From Hirsutella rhossiliensis (lineage: Eukaryota > Ascomycota > Sordariomycetes > Hypocreales > Ophiocordycipitaceae): a stretch of DNA of 64,000 bases. Shown one piece after another: positions 12,741 through 23,870 of this stretch. The notes beneath the pieces were generated by a model. That model saw only the letters and a list, made by a program, of their open reading frames with translations, had not been told where the DNA came from and ran no database searches. Position 1 is the stretch's first letter. The number at the start of each line of letters is the position of its first letter. The position numbers and the translations under genes were made by a program. The DNA lies in contig NW_025408678.1 of the NCBI RefSeq assembly GCF_020360975.1, forward strand, positions 62,001-126,000, written 5' to 3'.

Positions 12741-14315
12741 TATCTAGCTTTATAAACTACTTTGCCTTTAAGAGGTTATAAAGTATATCTAAGATTAAAG
12801 GTAAGGGGTAGCGGTCTAGCTTTATAATTACGTTTAGAGCCCTATAGTTATAATAAAACTATATCCCGCCCCTTAGTTTACGTATAAATAGGACTAGCGC
12901 TCTTACCTTAAAGCTACTTACTTAAATAAAACCCTTATCTAGGAGGTCCCTTAGCGTCTTCTTTAGCACTAGTAGCTCCGTATATAATATACTATATAGC
13001 GGTTTAAATAGTATAGGTAGTTATTACCCCTTTTTATTAGTGCGAAGTTATAAGAAGGTATAAGTAATAAGCGTAGAATTAGGTAATCGATAATATAAGC
13101 GGAAAGATCGGTCGAAGGAGTATAGGGTAGGATTTCGTCTAGAATTTATAACGAGTATATAAGGGGCTAAATAATATATTAAAAGAATAGCGTTATAAAG
13201 GATACTTATAAACTTACTTATTCTATCTACTACTCCTAGGGAAATCCTTTGTCTTTTATAGACTATTGCTCGCCTACTAGTAGACTAATTAGTTAGCTTT
13301 CTAGTATATTCTATAGTGCTTAAAAAGCTCTATCTATAGTATATCTTCCTAACTTAGTAAGTAGTCTAATTATAGCGTAATAGTTAACGTAAGACTATAG
13401 GTTCTAGTATAAGTAGTAGATTTAACTAGAATGTTCTATGCCCTACCTATTCTTATATTATAGATATCTTCGGAACTACTAGGCTAAAATAGGCAATAGG
13501 GTATCCTTTCTACTCGTAATTAACTTATATATAAAATATATATTTTTATTTATAAGGATAGGCTTATCCTAACCCGCTTTTCCTAGAGGAAGGTATAGAT
13601 ATCTAGTAGAGGTCTTTATCTTTAAGGGTTATTCCCTTAGACTATATTATAGAACCTCTTTTTACTAGCTTATTCTATAGAGCCTCCCTATACTTATTAT
13701 TTCTTTATAATAGTAAAATAGGAATATAAAGGTATATTCTTATAGAAGTATAATCCTATAGTTTACCCTTAGCTTATATAGGTTAAGCTTATCTACTTCC
13801 TAGGACTTAAATAGTAGTAGGAGGTTATAAAAGCGCTCCGGTATCTACTACTATAGCTTAAAGGGCGACTTTAGCTTCTTTATCTAAAGGGCCTTATCGA
13901 TATCCGCTAAGCTAACTATATAGACTACTATATTAGCCGCTACCTAGCCTTCCTTCCGCTCTACTTATTATATAGTTCCTATAAAGATAGAGGTAAGGAC
14001 TTCTTAGGCCGAGTATAAAGCTCGCACGCTTAGTTTAACGCCTATAGAACCGTTATCGTAATAGACCTACTATTATATAGGCCTAAACTATAGCTTCCTT
14101 TAATATAGAACTAAGTATAACTCTATATATAATAACTAGGGTTTCCTAAGGATTAAGGGAAACTCTAGTTAAGGGATTATATAGGCTATAATTATCGCGA
14201 AGCGTGGCCTGATTTCGTAGTTCTCGGAGATATCCCTTAGCACGAGGGACCTAGGAAGCTAAAAAACAGGTTTTAAGGAAGGAGCTAAAAGGAGGTATAG
14301 AAAGGAGGGTAGGGG
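12741..14315 (-). mobile_element. Ty3/gypsy relic, 5' part of pol (RT N-half and upstream)
   Basis: The minus strand just above 12,741 reads as the N-terminal half of a gypsy RT: LLDKGFI, VLFIRKLRGG, YNYRALN, DRYPLPL, ending in KLDI at the break. The continuation of the same domain is found on the same strand from about 9,775 downward, so one element was split. Upstream (13.0-14.3 kb) would be protease and gag, but I could not recognise them. The boundary with the copia 5' LTR is at about 14,315. Confidence 0.7.
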
Positions 14316-14925
14316 TAAGAGGGGAAGTAGAAGTAGCGATAGCTTCCTATAAAGGTAGCGAGAGATAAGACGGATATGCCGGCAACGGCTAGAAAGGAGG
14401 GGAAAAACCGGTAAAAAGCTCGGTAGTCGAAAGGACATTAGTAGCTTCTTTAAGCAGGATCTTCTTTATTAATTAAGATGCTAGACGGGTATAAAGAGGG
14501 GCGTTAGATAGAGGAATGAAGAATAATTAAGGCAATATAATAATTACTCCCTTACCGTAATTACTGCTCCTATAAGAATTAAATCTCTCTGCCCTGCCTA
14601 TCCGACCCCTTACTTCTAATTTCACCTTTATGCATTTTATATATACTTCTTATATCTCTCTTTGCGAGAGTTATAAGCCCGGGAGGAATAGAATTCCTAT
14701 ACCTTCCGGCTACTATAAAAGGCACCTTTCTTATATCCCTCGTAGCTTCCTTTTACCCCTCTTACTAGAAAAGCCGATTTTTAACCGACTTTTCTACCCT
14801 TCCCCGTAATAATATCGAAAAACGACTCTACCGCCCCTACGGTCTATAGGACGATTCTTATAGAGCCCTAAGATTAAGATAAGTAGGTAAAGGAGCTACG
14901 GGCTCGTATAGATAGAACTATCTAT
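14316..14925 (+). repeat. 5' LTR of Ty1/copia element
   Basis: Starts taagaggggaagtag after gggg; the same start recurs at 19,691. The first ~354 bp match 19,691-20,044, and the part from 14,442 on matches 3,541-4,024, which sets the right-hand limit near gatagaactatct at about 14,925. A TATA-like ctactataaaaggcacc sits near 14,705-14,720, as expected for an LTR promoter. Compared with the surrounding relics it keeps many CpA/TpG sites. The expected terminal TG could have become TA by RIP, which is inference. Confidence 0.75.
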
Positions 14926-17900
14926 AATTTAGTCTTCTCTAATAAGTAGGACCCTCTCGAGCCCCCTCTTCGTCCTAGGGCAACGGACTTTATAGAGGGA
15001 GCTACCCTCTTCTCCGAGCTAACCTCTATATAATAGAGAGCTTTTTCTGCTACCTTAGGTAACTACGAGAGTCACCGTAAGGAATACCTTTACGAGACGA
15101 AGCTGCTAACTGCTATACGCACGGCAATAATAGAATCTATTAGTGCCGTAAAGCTAATCTCTCTTCGAGAGGAAGAGACTCCTAGGTAGTAGCTTTTAAA
15201 GCTCGAGACCTTAATAGCTCCCTTAAGAGGTTATATAACTAACCGTATTAAGAAGACCTATACGGCCCACCTAGGAGCTTTTTCTACTAGGAACCTACTA
15301 GCTTCTTCGTAGCTAGCTAAGTAGGAAGAAATCCTCGAGGAAGCTAACTAATACTTCCTTATAGAAGCTCTTTCCGGCTAGTAGCTACGGGATATATCTC
15401 TACTAATAAAGCCTATTAGTAACGGTTACTCGACTATCTTTCGAGAGGCTAGCAGGGAACTAGATAAAGAGGCTGCTAGAGTATAATAGTAAGTAGTCTT
15501 ATTCCTTCGTAGCTAGCACCCCCTAATAGACCTTTTAGTCCGTTAGTCGAAAAATCAGGGAACTAGTCGAAATCGAACCTCGTTAATATTAGTAATAAGG
15601 GGTAAAAAGGGGGGGTTTTTAAGCAGACCTTCTAGATCGGGACGAGGATTCCTTAAAGAAACGAAAGACTAAGCGAAACAGCTGCCTAGCCTATAAATCC
15701 CTAGGCCATCGGTTATTATAATACTAGTAGGTCTTCGAGGAAAACCGACCTAAAGGATTTAACCCTTTAAAGAGGCTATAAGAAACGATATAATAGTCTC
15801 TTAAGGAGGATCCCTTATTATAGAAGAAAATATATAAGATTCGGGTTACTAGGAAATAGTAACGAACGCCGCTACCCTTATTCGAGCCGTAAATTCGAGG
15901 AAAAATCGTTAGTATAGCAAATCCGGCATTCGTCTTCCCTACGGATTAGTAAGACTAACCGTTAGGACCCTCCGACTATCCCCTACGAAAATTAGCTATC
16001 CTCGACTCCGGTGCTTCCCTCGATATATATAATATACTCTTACGATTCCGGTCCTTTAAGAAGGCACGGAGGGAATACCTTATTACCGGGGAATTAACCG
16101 TATAGATAGAGGGGTATAGAAGGGTGAATTTTACGATGAAATTACTTAACGGGACTATATAAATTCTTTAACGAAAAAGGGTAGCTTTTTGCCCTCGATT
16201 TTTAACGAGCTTAATTTCCTTCCGCTTTCTTCGAGAAGAAGGAATCTTCTAGGATACGACGTCTAAGCCTACGAGGCTAGTCTAGAAGAATTAGACTATT
16301 AGGCTTATTAAGGAGAAATTCGGTTAATTTATTCTCGAATTCCGACCTATCCTTAAGAAGGAATCTCTCGAGAAGTTAGCCTTCCCTATAAGGAGGAATA
16401 GGTCTACTATAAAGGACCCTCGTCCGGCAGCCTAAGGAGACGGTATTCTTTAGCACGCACGACTTAGTTACCCGGGCCCCCTAGCTTTATATAAGCTAGG
16501 CTAATAATAAGGCGTACGAATAAGGGGCCTAAAGACTATCGAATATAAATACTACGGCTAAGGGAAGACTAGGAGACGAATTTCTAGACGAACGCCTTTA
16601 CGGCCGGACTAGCTATATAAGGAAGTTTAGGTCGACTAGACCAACGTCTCTAAGGATTAGGAAAGCTTCGTTAGGGTAATGTTTTTTATAGACGCTTTTT
16701 TAGGGATAGTTTTCCCTTATTTCTTATAGACCTACCTAAGTAAGTATAACTAGTTTGCCTTCCGGGACTTTATTAACTAGATAAAATCCTACTTTAGCTA
16801 CGAGGTAAAGAAGATTCGGTCTAACGGAGAGCTATTTACGAAGGATATCTTAAATTAGCTTCGAAAAAGGGGCATTTTACCCCTCCTATTAGCACTAAAT
16901 ACCTAGGCCTAGAACGGAGGGGCAGAAAGATTAAGGGGTGCTATAATAGAAAGGGCCTATACGATAAGACTTACTATAAGGCTTCTATACGACCTTTAGA
17001 GGGAAGTCGTTAAGACCGCCTATTACCTTTAAAACCGGACCCTAAGGGACCTTAAGGACCCTAGGGGACTAAACTAAGGAATAGACTAGAAATCCCCCCT
17101 TAAGCTCTTTACGAAAAAGAGGGCCTCGCTAGCCTACCTTCGTGCCTACGACTATAAGGCATACGTAATAACTACCGATATATAGCTAAAAAGGAAGAAG
17201 AAAAGAAAGCTTAATCCTAGAGCCTTTATTAGTTACCTTATTAGGTATAATTCTATAAATATCTTCCGGATCTAGATTCCTCTTCTATAGAAGGTTATTT
17301 CGACTAGGGATATAATTTTCGACGAATCTAGCTTTTTCGATAGAAAGAGGGATTAATAGCCCCTCTTACTCTCTTAACGTTAGCTAATTTAGAAGATCTA
17401 AATTCCCCCTTCCTAATAGTGTTAAGAAGAGGCCCTAGACGAGGAAATAGAAGAAGAAACCGACGTCGAAGTAGTCGAGGATAACGCTAACTTCGAAGAA
17501 GAAGAAGAGGAAGCTGCTAGATTAGATAATCTAAACGAAGAAGTAGACTATAGGAAAGCGGTAGAGCTAGAATACGCCTACCTTCCTACGCCTCCTCTTA
17601 CGGAATAAGAAGAAGATCTAGAAGTAGCTTTTTTAGTTAGTCTTCCTATCTCGGCCCTTAAAGGGGTAGGAAAGGCACCTCTCTTAAAGGATTACCCGGC
17701 TGCCTTTTTATCCCTACTTCGAGAAGCAAAGGAAGGTATAGGGCCCGATACGGATACTAAAGAAGACTAACCTCTCCCTTATTTCGATTGTTTTTCCGAC
17801 TTCTACTTAACGCTAATAGAAGACGGTTCCTATAGAGCGTTTATAGTAGGCCGGCTCTTTAAGCTATAGTTATTAGCAAGGAAGGTATATAAAAGAGACC

Positions 17901-19690
17901 TCCCGGACCTACTAGCAAACTAGAAGTAGCTAGAAAAACACCCCTTTAGAGACTAGTTTTTCTAGGCCTAGAAAGACCACCTAGCCTTACACGAAGAGAT
18001 AGGGTCTTTTAAAGAGGTCCTTAAGGAAAAAGTAAGAGGAAAACAGGTCCTTAGCTATAAGTAGGTCTTTATCTATAAGACTAATAAATATAGCTTCCTT
18101 TAAAAGTGCAAAGCCTAGCTAGTTATCTACGGGAACTAGTAGGAAAAAGGGGATCTTCCTACTAGGGCAACTACCTTAGTAGGGATGTCTTTTCGGACCC
18201 TTATAGCTATAGTAGCAGAATTCGACCTCGAACTTAATTAGATAGATATAGTTAATGCCTTTATTAACTGCCCTCTCGAAGAAGAAGAAGTTATCTATAT
18301 ACGACTTCCTCCTAGTTTCTAATAGCTAGGAAAGGTTCTATAGCTTAGGAAAGCTCTATACGGACTACGAAGATTACCCCTTCTTTAGCAATAGCATTTA
18401 ATAGGTTCCCTCGAAGCCCTAGGCTTTAAGAAAGTCCCTTAGGAACCGTGTATAGTATAGAAGGGTAAAATCACGGTCTTCTTTTACGTCGACGATATTA
18501 TCTAGGCCTACCTAAAAGAGGAAGAAGCAACTACTAGGGAGGCTATAAAAGGCCTATAAGAAAGGTATAAGATAACTAGGCTAAGGGAGCTAAAGTGGTT
18601 CCTAGGGATACGAATCCTTTAGAATAGGTCCTAACGGACTATCTAGCTTACCTAGGACGCCTATATCGATAAGGTCGCTTATAAATTCCTCCCTAATTCC
18701 CTCGATAAGAAGCTTCCTTCTACGCCTATATTAGATAAAGAGCTTTACCTAATCCGTCCTTTTAAGCTAGGGAGTAAGAGAAACACTAATATTAATAGAA
18801 GGTAGGCTCCCTGCTTTTTTTAGCTATTTCTACTAGACCGGATATCTCTTTTACGGTCTCCCGGCTAGCTAGGCATAACTAGAATCCTAGCCCTAGGCAT
18901 TAAGAAGTAGTAGATAGAGCTATCCTTTATCTCTATTTAACGAGATTATATAGTCTACGCCTAGGAGGGTAGGGAAGGAAATCAGCTACTAAAATCTTCC
19001 TTTATTCAAGCGATTCGTCCTTTACGGACAATTCCTTAGATAGAAAGAGCTTATAAGGGTATATTATATCCCTTTTTAGAGGAACTATTGCTTAGAGAGC
19101 TTCGAAGTAAGCTACCGTTACGACTTCTAGTATAGAGGCAGAGCTACTAGCTCTTTTAAAAGCGTTAAAAGAAGCGATTTTCATTAGCCGGCTACTAATA
19201 TCTCTACGACTATAAATTCCGACCTTATTAGCTATAGAATACGATAACACGCAGACTATACGAATTCTTACGGAAAATAGTAAGTTATCGACCTAGCTAT
19301 AGTATATCGATATTTACTAGTATTAGTTACGCTAAGAGGTCTAAAGGGGACTTATTTCCGTCCGTTAGGTTCTAACGGCATCGATAAAAGCCGATGGTCT
19401 TACGAAGCCCTTACTAAAGTAGAAGCTAGCTGTCTTTTTATAGTAAATTAGGCTAGAAGACGTTCGAGAGAAGCTATCCTTAGAAGCCCGCCTTAAGAGT
19501 CTACGAGAGGAGCTAATAGCACGTAGGAGGAAGGAGACGTCTATAGCCGGTGAGAGGAATTAGGACTTATCCTAAAGGAGGGCCCCTAGCTTAATTAGGA
19601 CTTATTCTTCTTAAAGGCCCCTTTAGGGACTTATCCTTAGAAGCCCCCTTTCTTATAGGACTTAATTTCTCCCAAGGCCCCTTTCCGGGG
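14926..19690 (+). mobile_element. Ty1/copia internal region (gag-protease-integrase-RT-RNase H), lightly RIP-mutated
   Basis: Plus-strand reading shows the aspartic protease motif LDSGAS at about 16,001-16,018, a copia-type RT with DIVNAFINCPLEEEE (about 18,247-18,290), LRKALYGLRRLP (about 18,350), and an intact FYVDDI catalytic box at about 18,482-18,499, then the WFLGIRI and LTQDAYIDK region. A copia RNase H-like tail follows to about 19,440. Order and the YVDD box place it in Ty1/copia, not gypsy. Gag and integrase must lie at 15.0-15.9 and 16.1-17.9 kb but I only infer them. In-frame stops at Gln/Trp positions and frame breaks make it defective, although it is clearly younger than its neighbours. 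Confidence 0.82.
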
Positions 19691-20044
19691 TAAGAGGGGA
19701 AGTAGAAGTAGCGATAGCTTCCTATAGAGGTAGCGAGAGATAAGACGGATATGCCGGTAACGGCTAGAAAGGAGGGGAAAAACCGGTAAAAAGCTCGGTA
19801 GTCGAAAGGATATTAGTAGCTTCTTTAAGTAGGATCTTCTTTATTAATTAAGATGCTAGACGGGTATAAAGAGGGGCGTTAGATAGAGGAAAGAAGGACA
19901 ATTAAAGTAATATAATAATTACTCCCCTACCGCAATTGCTGCTCCTATAAGAATTAAATCTCTCTGCCCTACCTATCCGACCCCTTACTTTTAATTTTAC
20001 CTTCGTGTATTTTATATATACTTCTCGTATCTCTCTTCGCGAGA
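19691..20044 (+). repeat. 3' LTR of copia element, truncated
   Basis: Matches the first 354 bp of the 5' LTR (14,316-14,669) closely. Differences seen directly are mainly C-to-T at CpA or the complement: ccggcaacgg versus ccggtaacgg, ggacatt versus ggatatt, agcagg versus agtagg. Similarity fades after gcgaga (20,044), about 250 bp before the expected LTR end, so the 3' end has been lost or replaced by another sequence. Confidence 0.8.
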
Positions 20045-21557
20045 ATAATAAGCTTATAGTAACCGTCGACCTTTATAGCTAGCTATATAATACCCTTAAT
20101 TACTATACCTTTTATCGCGCCTAAGGCGCCCTTTACTCGCCTTAAGGCGATCTTCTCTACTAGTACCTATATCTCTCGTATAAGCGCCTTATTAACTATA
20201 GCGTAGTACTAATAGCCCTCGTCTATAAGGGCGGCGATAGGTAAGGAGTTATTAATTATAACCTATATTAAAGTAGGCTCCTTTTCTATATAGGCGGATA
20301 ATTCCTCCTTCTCCTTTACTAGTACTAGTAATTAAGGCTCTAGAGCCTATCTTTATTCTAAAGCTACTTTTTTTCCTTTAGGCTTAAGGGCGCGAAGTCC
20401 TCTTTATCGTTTAAGGTAAGGAGCGGTTCTATCTTCGCCGCTTAAACTACTATAGGCTATTTAGCTAAAAGAAAGGGGTATTTTAATATAAAGTATATAG
20501 ACGCGCTATAATATAGGTAGCGGCCGTTAGCTTTCTTTTTCCCGATTTCCTTACTTATTACTTACTTCGCCCGCTACTTAGAGTATAGGGTAGTATAAAG
20601 GGTATTCGATAACGACTTCTTACCCTATTTAGCTCGGTCTATATAGGTAGCGATATTAAGGTATCCCTATTAATATTAGTAGTCGGCTATTCCTTTTATA
20701 TAAGGGCGGTAATCTTATTACCGCTATATAATATATACTTATAAAGCTTTTAAAAACATAGCGTCTACTTATAGCCCTATACTACCTTTATTAACCGGCT
20801 TATATACTCGCTATAGGTAGTAAGTATAATTATAGGGATAAGTAGCTCTTATAGAGCTAGCGTAATTAAGTTCTATAGCTATATAAGCGTCGCGCTATCT
20901 TCCTATACTATAGTTCCCGCCGCCTATAAGAGCGTCTCTTTAAAGTTAGGGAGGAATTTACTAAAGGTCTACCTATCCTTTTACCTAAGGGTCTATAGCC
21001 TATCCTATGCCTTCTCCTACTCCTATACGTTGCTAAACGTATATATAAGGTATTAAAAGAAGTCTTATAGGTCGCGTCTACCTTTAGGGCCGCCCTTATC
21101 CTAGAATCTAGAGATCCGCTATATCTAAGGCTTTAGTAATATATAAAGGAGCGAATACTACGCTATATCGCGATAGCCGTTTAAGTATTATTTCTTATCT
21201 ATTATAAACTTTATCTATAGCCGGCTAAGGAAGAAGTAAAAGGACTTAGGCTTACTATCCTAAGTCGGCTAAGGAAGCGGCTTCTATATTAGTAGTGCCG
21301 CCGCTATAACTAATATTACGGAGGTCGTAGGGGTTAACGCTAGTCTTATAGATAGCTCCCTTAATATAGTAAGAACCTTATTTTTCTCGCTAGTTATTGC
21401 GCTTTTAATTACTTTTAGGATAGCTATAATACTTCCTATCCGCTTAAAGGGTAGTAGGGTGCTCCTTTAAGGAAGTAGCACCCTTTCTAGGGAGATATCT
21501 ATTAAATCTATTAGTTAATAGCTTATACTATTATAGAGTAAGTAGAAGCGTATATAT
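20045..21557. repeat. Unclassified RIP-degraded repeat DNA
   Basis: CpA/TpG-poor sequence between the truncated copia LTR and the second 152-bp repeat, with some GC-rich patches (cgccttaaggcgat, ccgccgctata). No domain recognised. It may be gag or untranslated sequence of the following gypsy relic. Confidence 0.45.
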
Positions 21558-21709
21558 AGGTGCCGTCTATAAGATAATATTAATAAGCTATATAGAGCTC
21601 TTTTATATATAGCTAGCTTATATATATAAGTATAGGATCCAGCCCTCTATATATAACTTATATAGCTTAGGCTATAGCCTAAGCCTATAACCTATAATAG
21701 TTAAAGACT
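21558..21709. repeat. 152-bp dispersed repeat, copy 2
   Basis: Second copy of the element at 5,212-5,363, same strand and length. It is followed immediately by a plus-strand gypsy RNase H/integrase relic, whereas copy 1 is followed by the 37-bp unmutated insert. Sequence differences between the copies are few. Confidence 0.8.
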
Positions 21710-23870
21710 CTTCTACTAAGGGATCGGTAAAGAATAAATATACCTTTAAGGTAATATATAAACTATCCTTAGTAGAGGAATAGGCCTTCTAAGATATTAT
21801 AAACGCTCTTATAAAACTAACGTAGCTATACTATTTTAACCTATAATAGCTATTATTCCTATAAATCGACGCTAGCCGTAAGCTAGGCTTTATAGTAGTA
21901 GCCTTCTACTTAGTACTAAGGGTAAACTAGAACCTAGGAAGAACCTTACCTTAAACGAGTATCTAGCTAATCCTTTACCTTAGTAAACGCTTAACTAGTA
22001 AAAAGCCTAGATACTAGCCTACTAAACTTAAAGTTACCTATCTTTCCTAAGCTTATTAAAAGCTTTAGTTATATATTATTTCTACCTTACTACTAAAGGT
22101 TATTATACTAACTAACTATACTATTATAAGCGTAATCTTAAAGTAAATATCGCTATTTACTACTAGTATAAAGATAAATAATCGGCTTATACTTACTTTA
22201 TAGTACCTTAGCTAGTTTCCTTTAAAAGTCTACTATATTCCTAGAACTATAAATATCCTTACCGATATACTATCTCGACTACTATTTATAATACCTAGGA
22301 AATATAAACCTAGAGAATTAAACTATATCTAAGAAAATAAAGTACTAGTTAAATATATATATATAGTTATAGAATCCTTTATTTAACCTAACCTATACTA
22401 AAAGATCTAAGAAGTATATATAAAAGAACCTAAGTAGGCTAGTATACTAAAGTACCTTAAGAGTAATAAGTCCTAGGTCGGTCTCTTATTTATTTAGCGG
22501 AATAGGTTACTTTACTTAGTTAAGTCTAAAGGTCGTTACTAGCTCTATATCCCTACTACCTATACTAAGAAAATTATCGCCGATAACTATATATATAAAT
22601 TCTACCTTAGATAGTAAAGGATATAAAAGGAATTATCCTTTATATTTACTATTACTAGCCTTAAGAAACTTATTAATAGCTTTATCGATAAGTATAACGC
22701 TTACTATAGGAACTAAACTTACTAGTTAAAGGCCCTTAGTAAGTTAGTTTTAATTACTTCCTTAGCCTTACCTTTCTATATAATCGTTATAGATTTTATA
22801 ATAAAGCTTTTAAACGTCCTTATAGACTAAACTTTGGAGGATACTACTTATTAAGGTCTACTATAATATACTATTAATAGTAACTAATAAGTTCTTAAAA
22901 ATAAAGCTCCTTATCTTAGGCTATAATTAGTTTACTATAAAGGACTAAGCTAAGGTACTATTTACTAAGTTAATACGCTATAACTAAGAGATTCCCGCTT
23001 AGATTATCTTTAACTAAGACCCTAAGTTCCTTTTAGCGTTCTAGAAAGGACTATAGATAGTATATAGGTCTAAGTTATTAGTATCTATAGCTTAGTATCC
23101 TTAAACTAATAGCTTATTAAAATAATATAACTAGGTAGTTAAAACTATACTTTAGTTCTTTATAACTAACTTCCTATCCTATTAATAGGTTAACGTATTA
23201 TTATTACTTTAATTTACTCTTAATAACTCTTACTCCTTAGTAATTAGTACCTTTTTAAGTAAGCTACTAACTAGGATATAGATAGATAATAGTAGGTAAT
23301 ACCTTAAGGAAGGCCCTTTATAGATAGATAAGGAGATACTTTAAGACTAGGCTAGGATCTTAATCGCTCTAGCTTAAGCGGGAATAAAAAAGCAATATAA
23401 CGTAAAGTACTAAGCGCTAAAGTTTAAGCCTAGGGATTAGGTATAGCTCTAGCTAGGGAAAGGATATAGCGTAGCTAATAAATAGGTAGTAAAGTTAAAA
23501 GAACGCTATATAAGACCGTTTAAAGTCCTTAAACGGATCGGCTATTTAGCTTACTATCTTAACCTAGCTAGATCCTTAAATATCTATAACGTCGTTTCTA
23601 TTATATAGCTATAGCTAGCTAAATAACTAAACGCCCGACCTAGCTTAAAACCTAATACTAACTACTAGGAAGTTAAAAGAATCCTTAACTTTAGAACTTA
23701 TAAATATAGCTAAGGGACCGCTTATATAGAATACCTTATTAGCTAGAAAGGCTAGCTAAGTAGCTATAATTCCTAGGTAGCTACTAAGAATATCGTCGCT
23801 AAAGACCTTATTACGTATAGTAAGGAGTATTATAAGGTTATATTACCTATACCTAGAAGCTCTACGCGCG
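21710..23870 (+). mobile_element. Ty3/gypsy relic (RNase H, integrase, chromodomain-like end)
   Basis: Plus-strand reading through stops starts in an RNase H-like segment (IDASRKLGFIV, about 21,866-21,900). It continues through an integrase region with ALPFYIIVIDFIIK (about 22,770-22,810) and ends in a chromodomain-like stretch (YRIPYQLERLASQ, about 23,730-23,760). The RT half is missing, so it is 5'-truncated directly at the 152-bp repeat. Stops stand mostly where Gln is expected, as RIP would make. The integrase assignment is moderate and the chromodomain assignment weaker. Confidence 0.6.
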
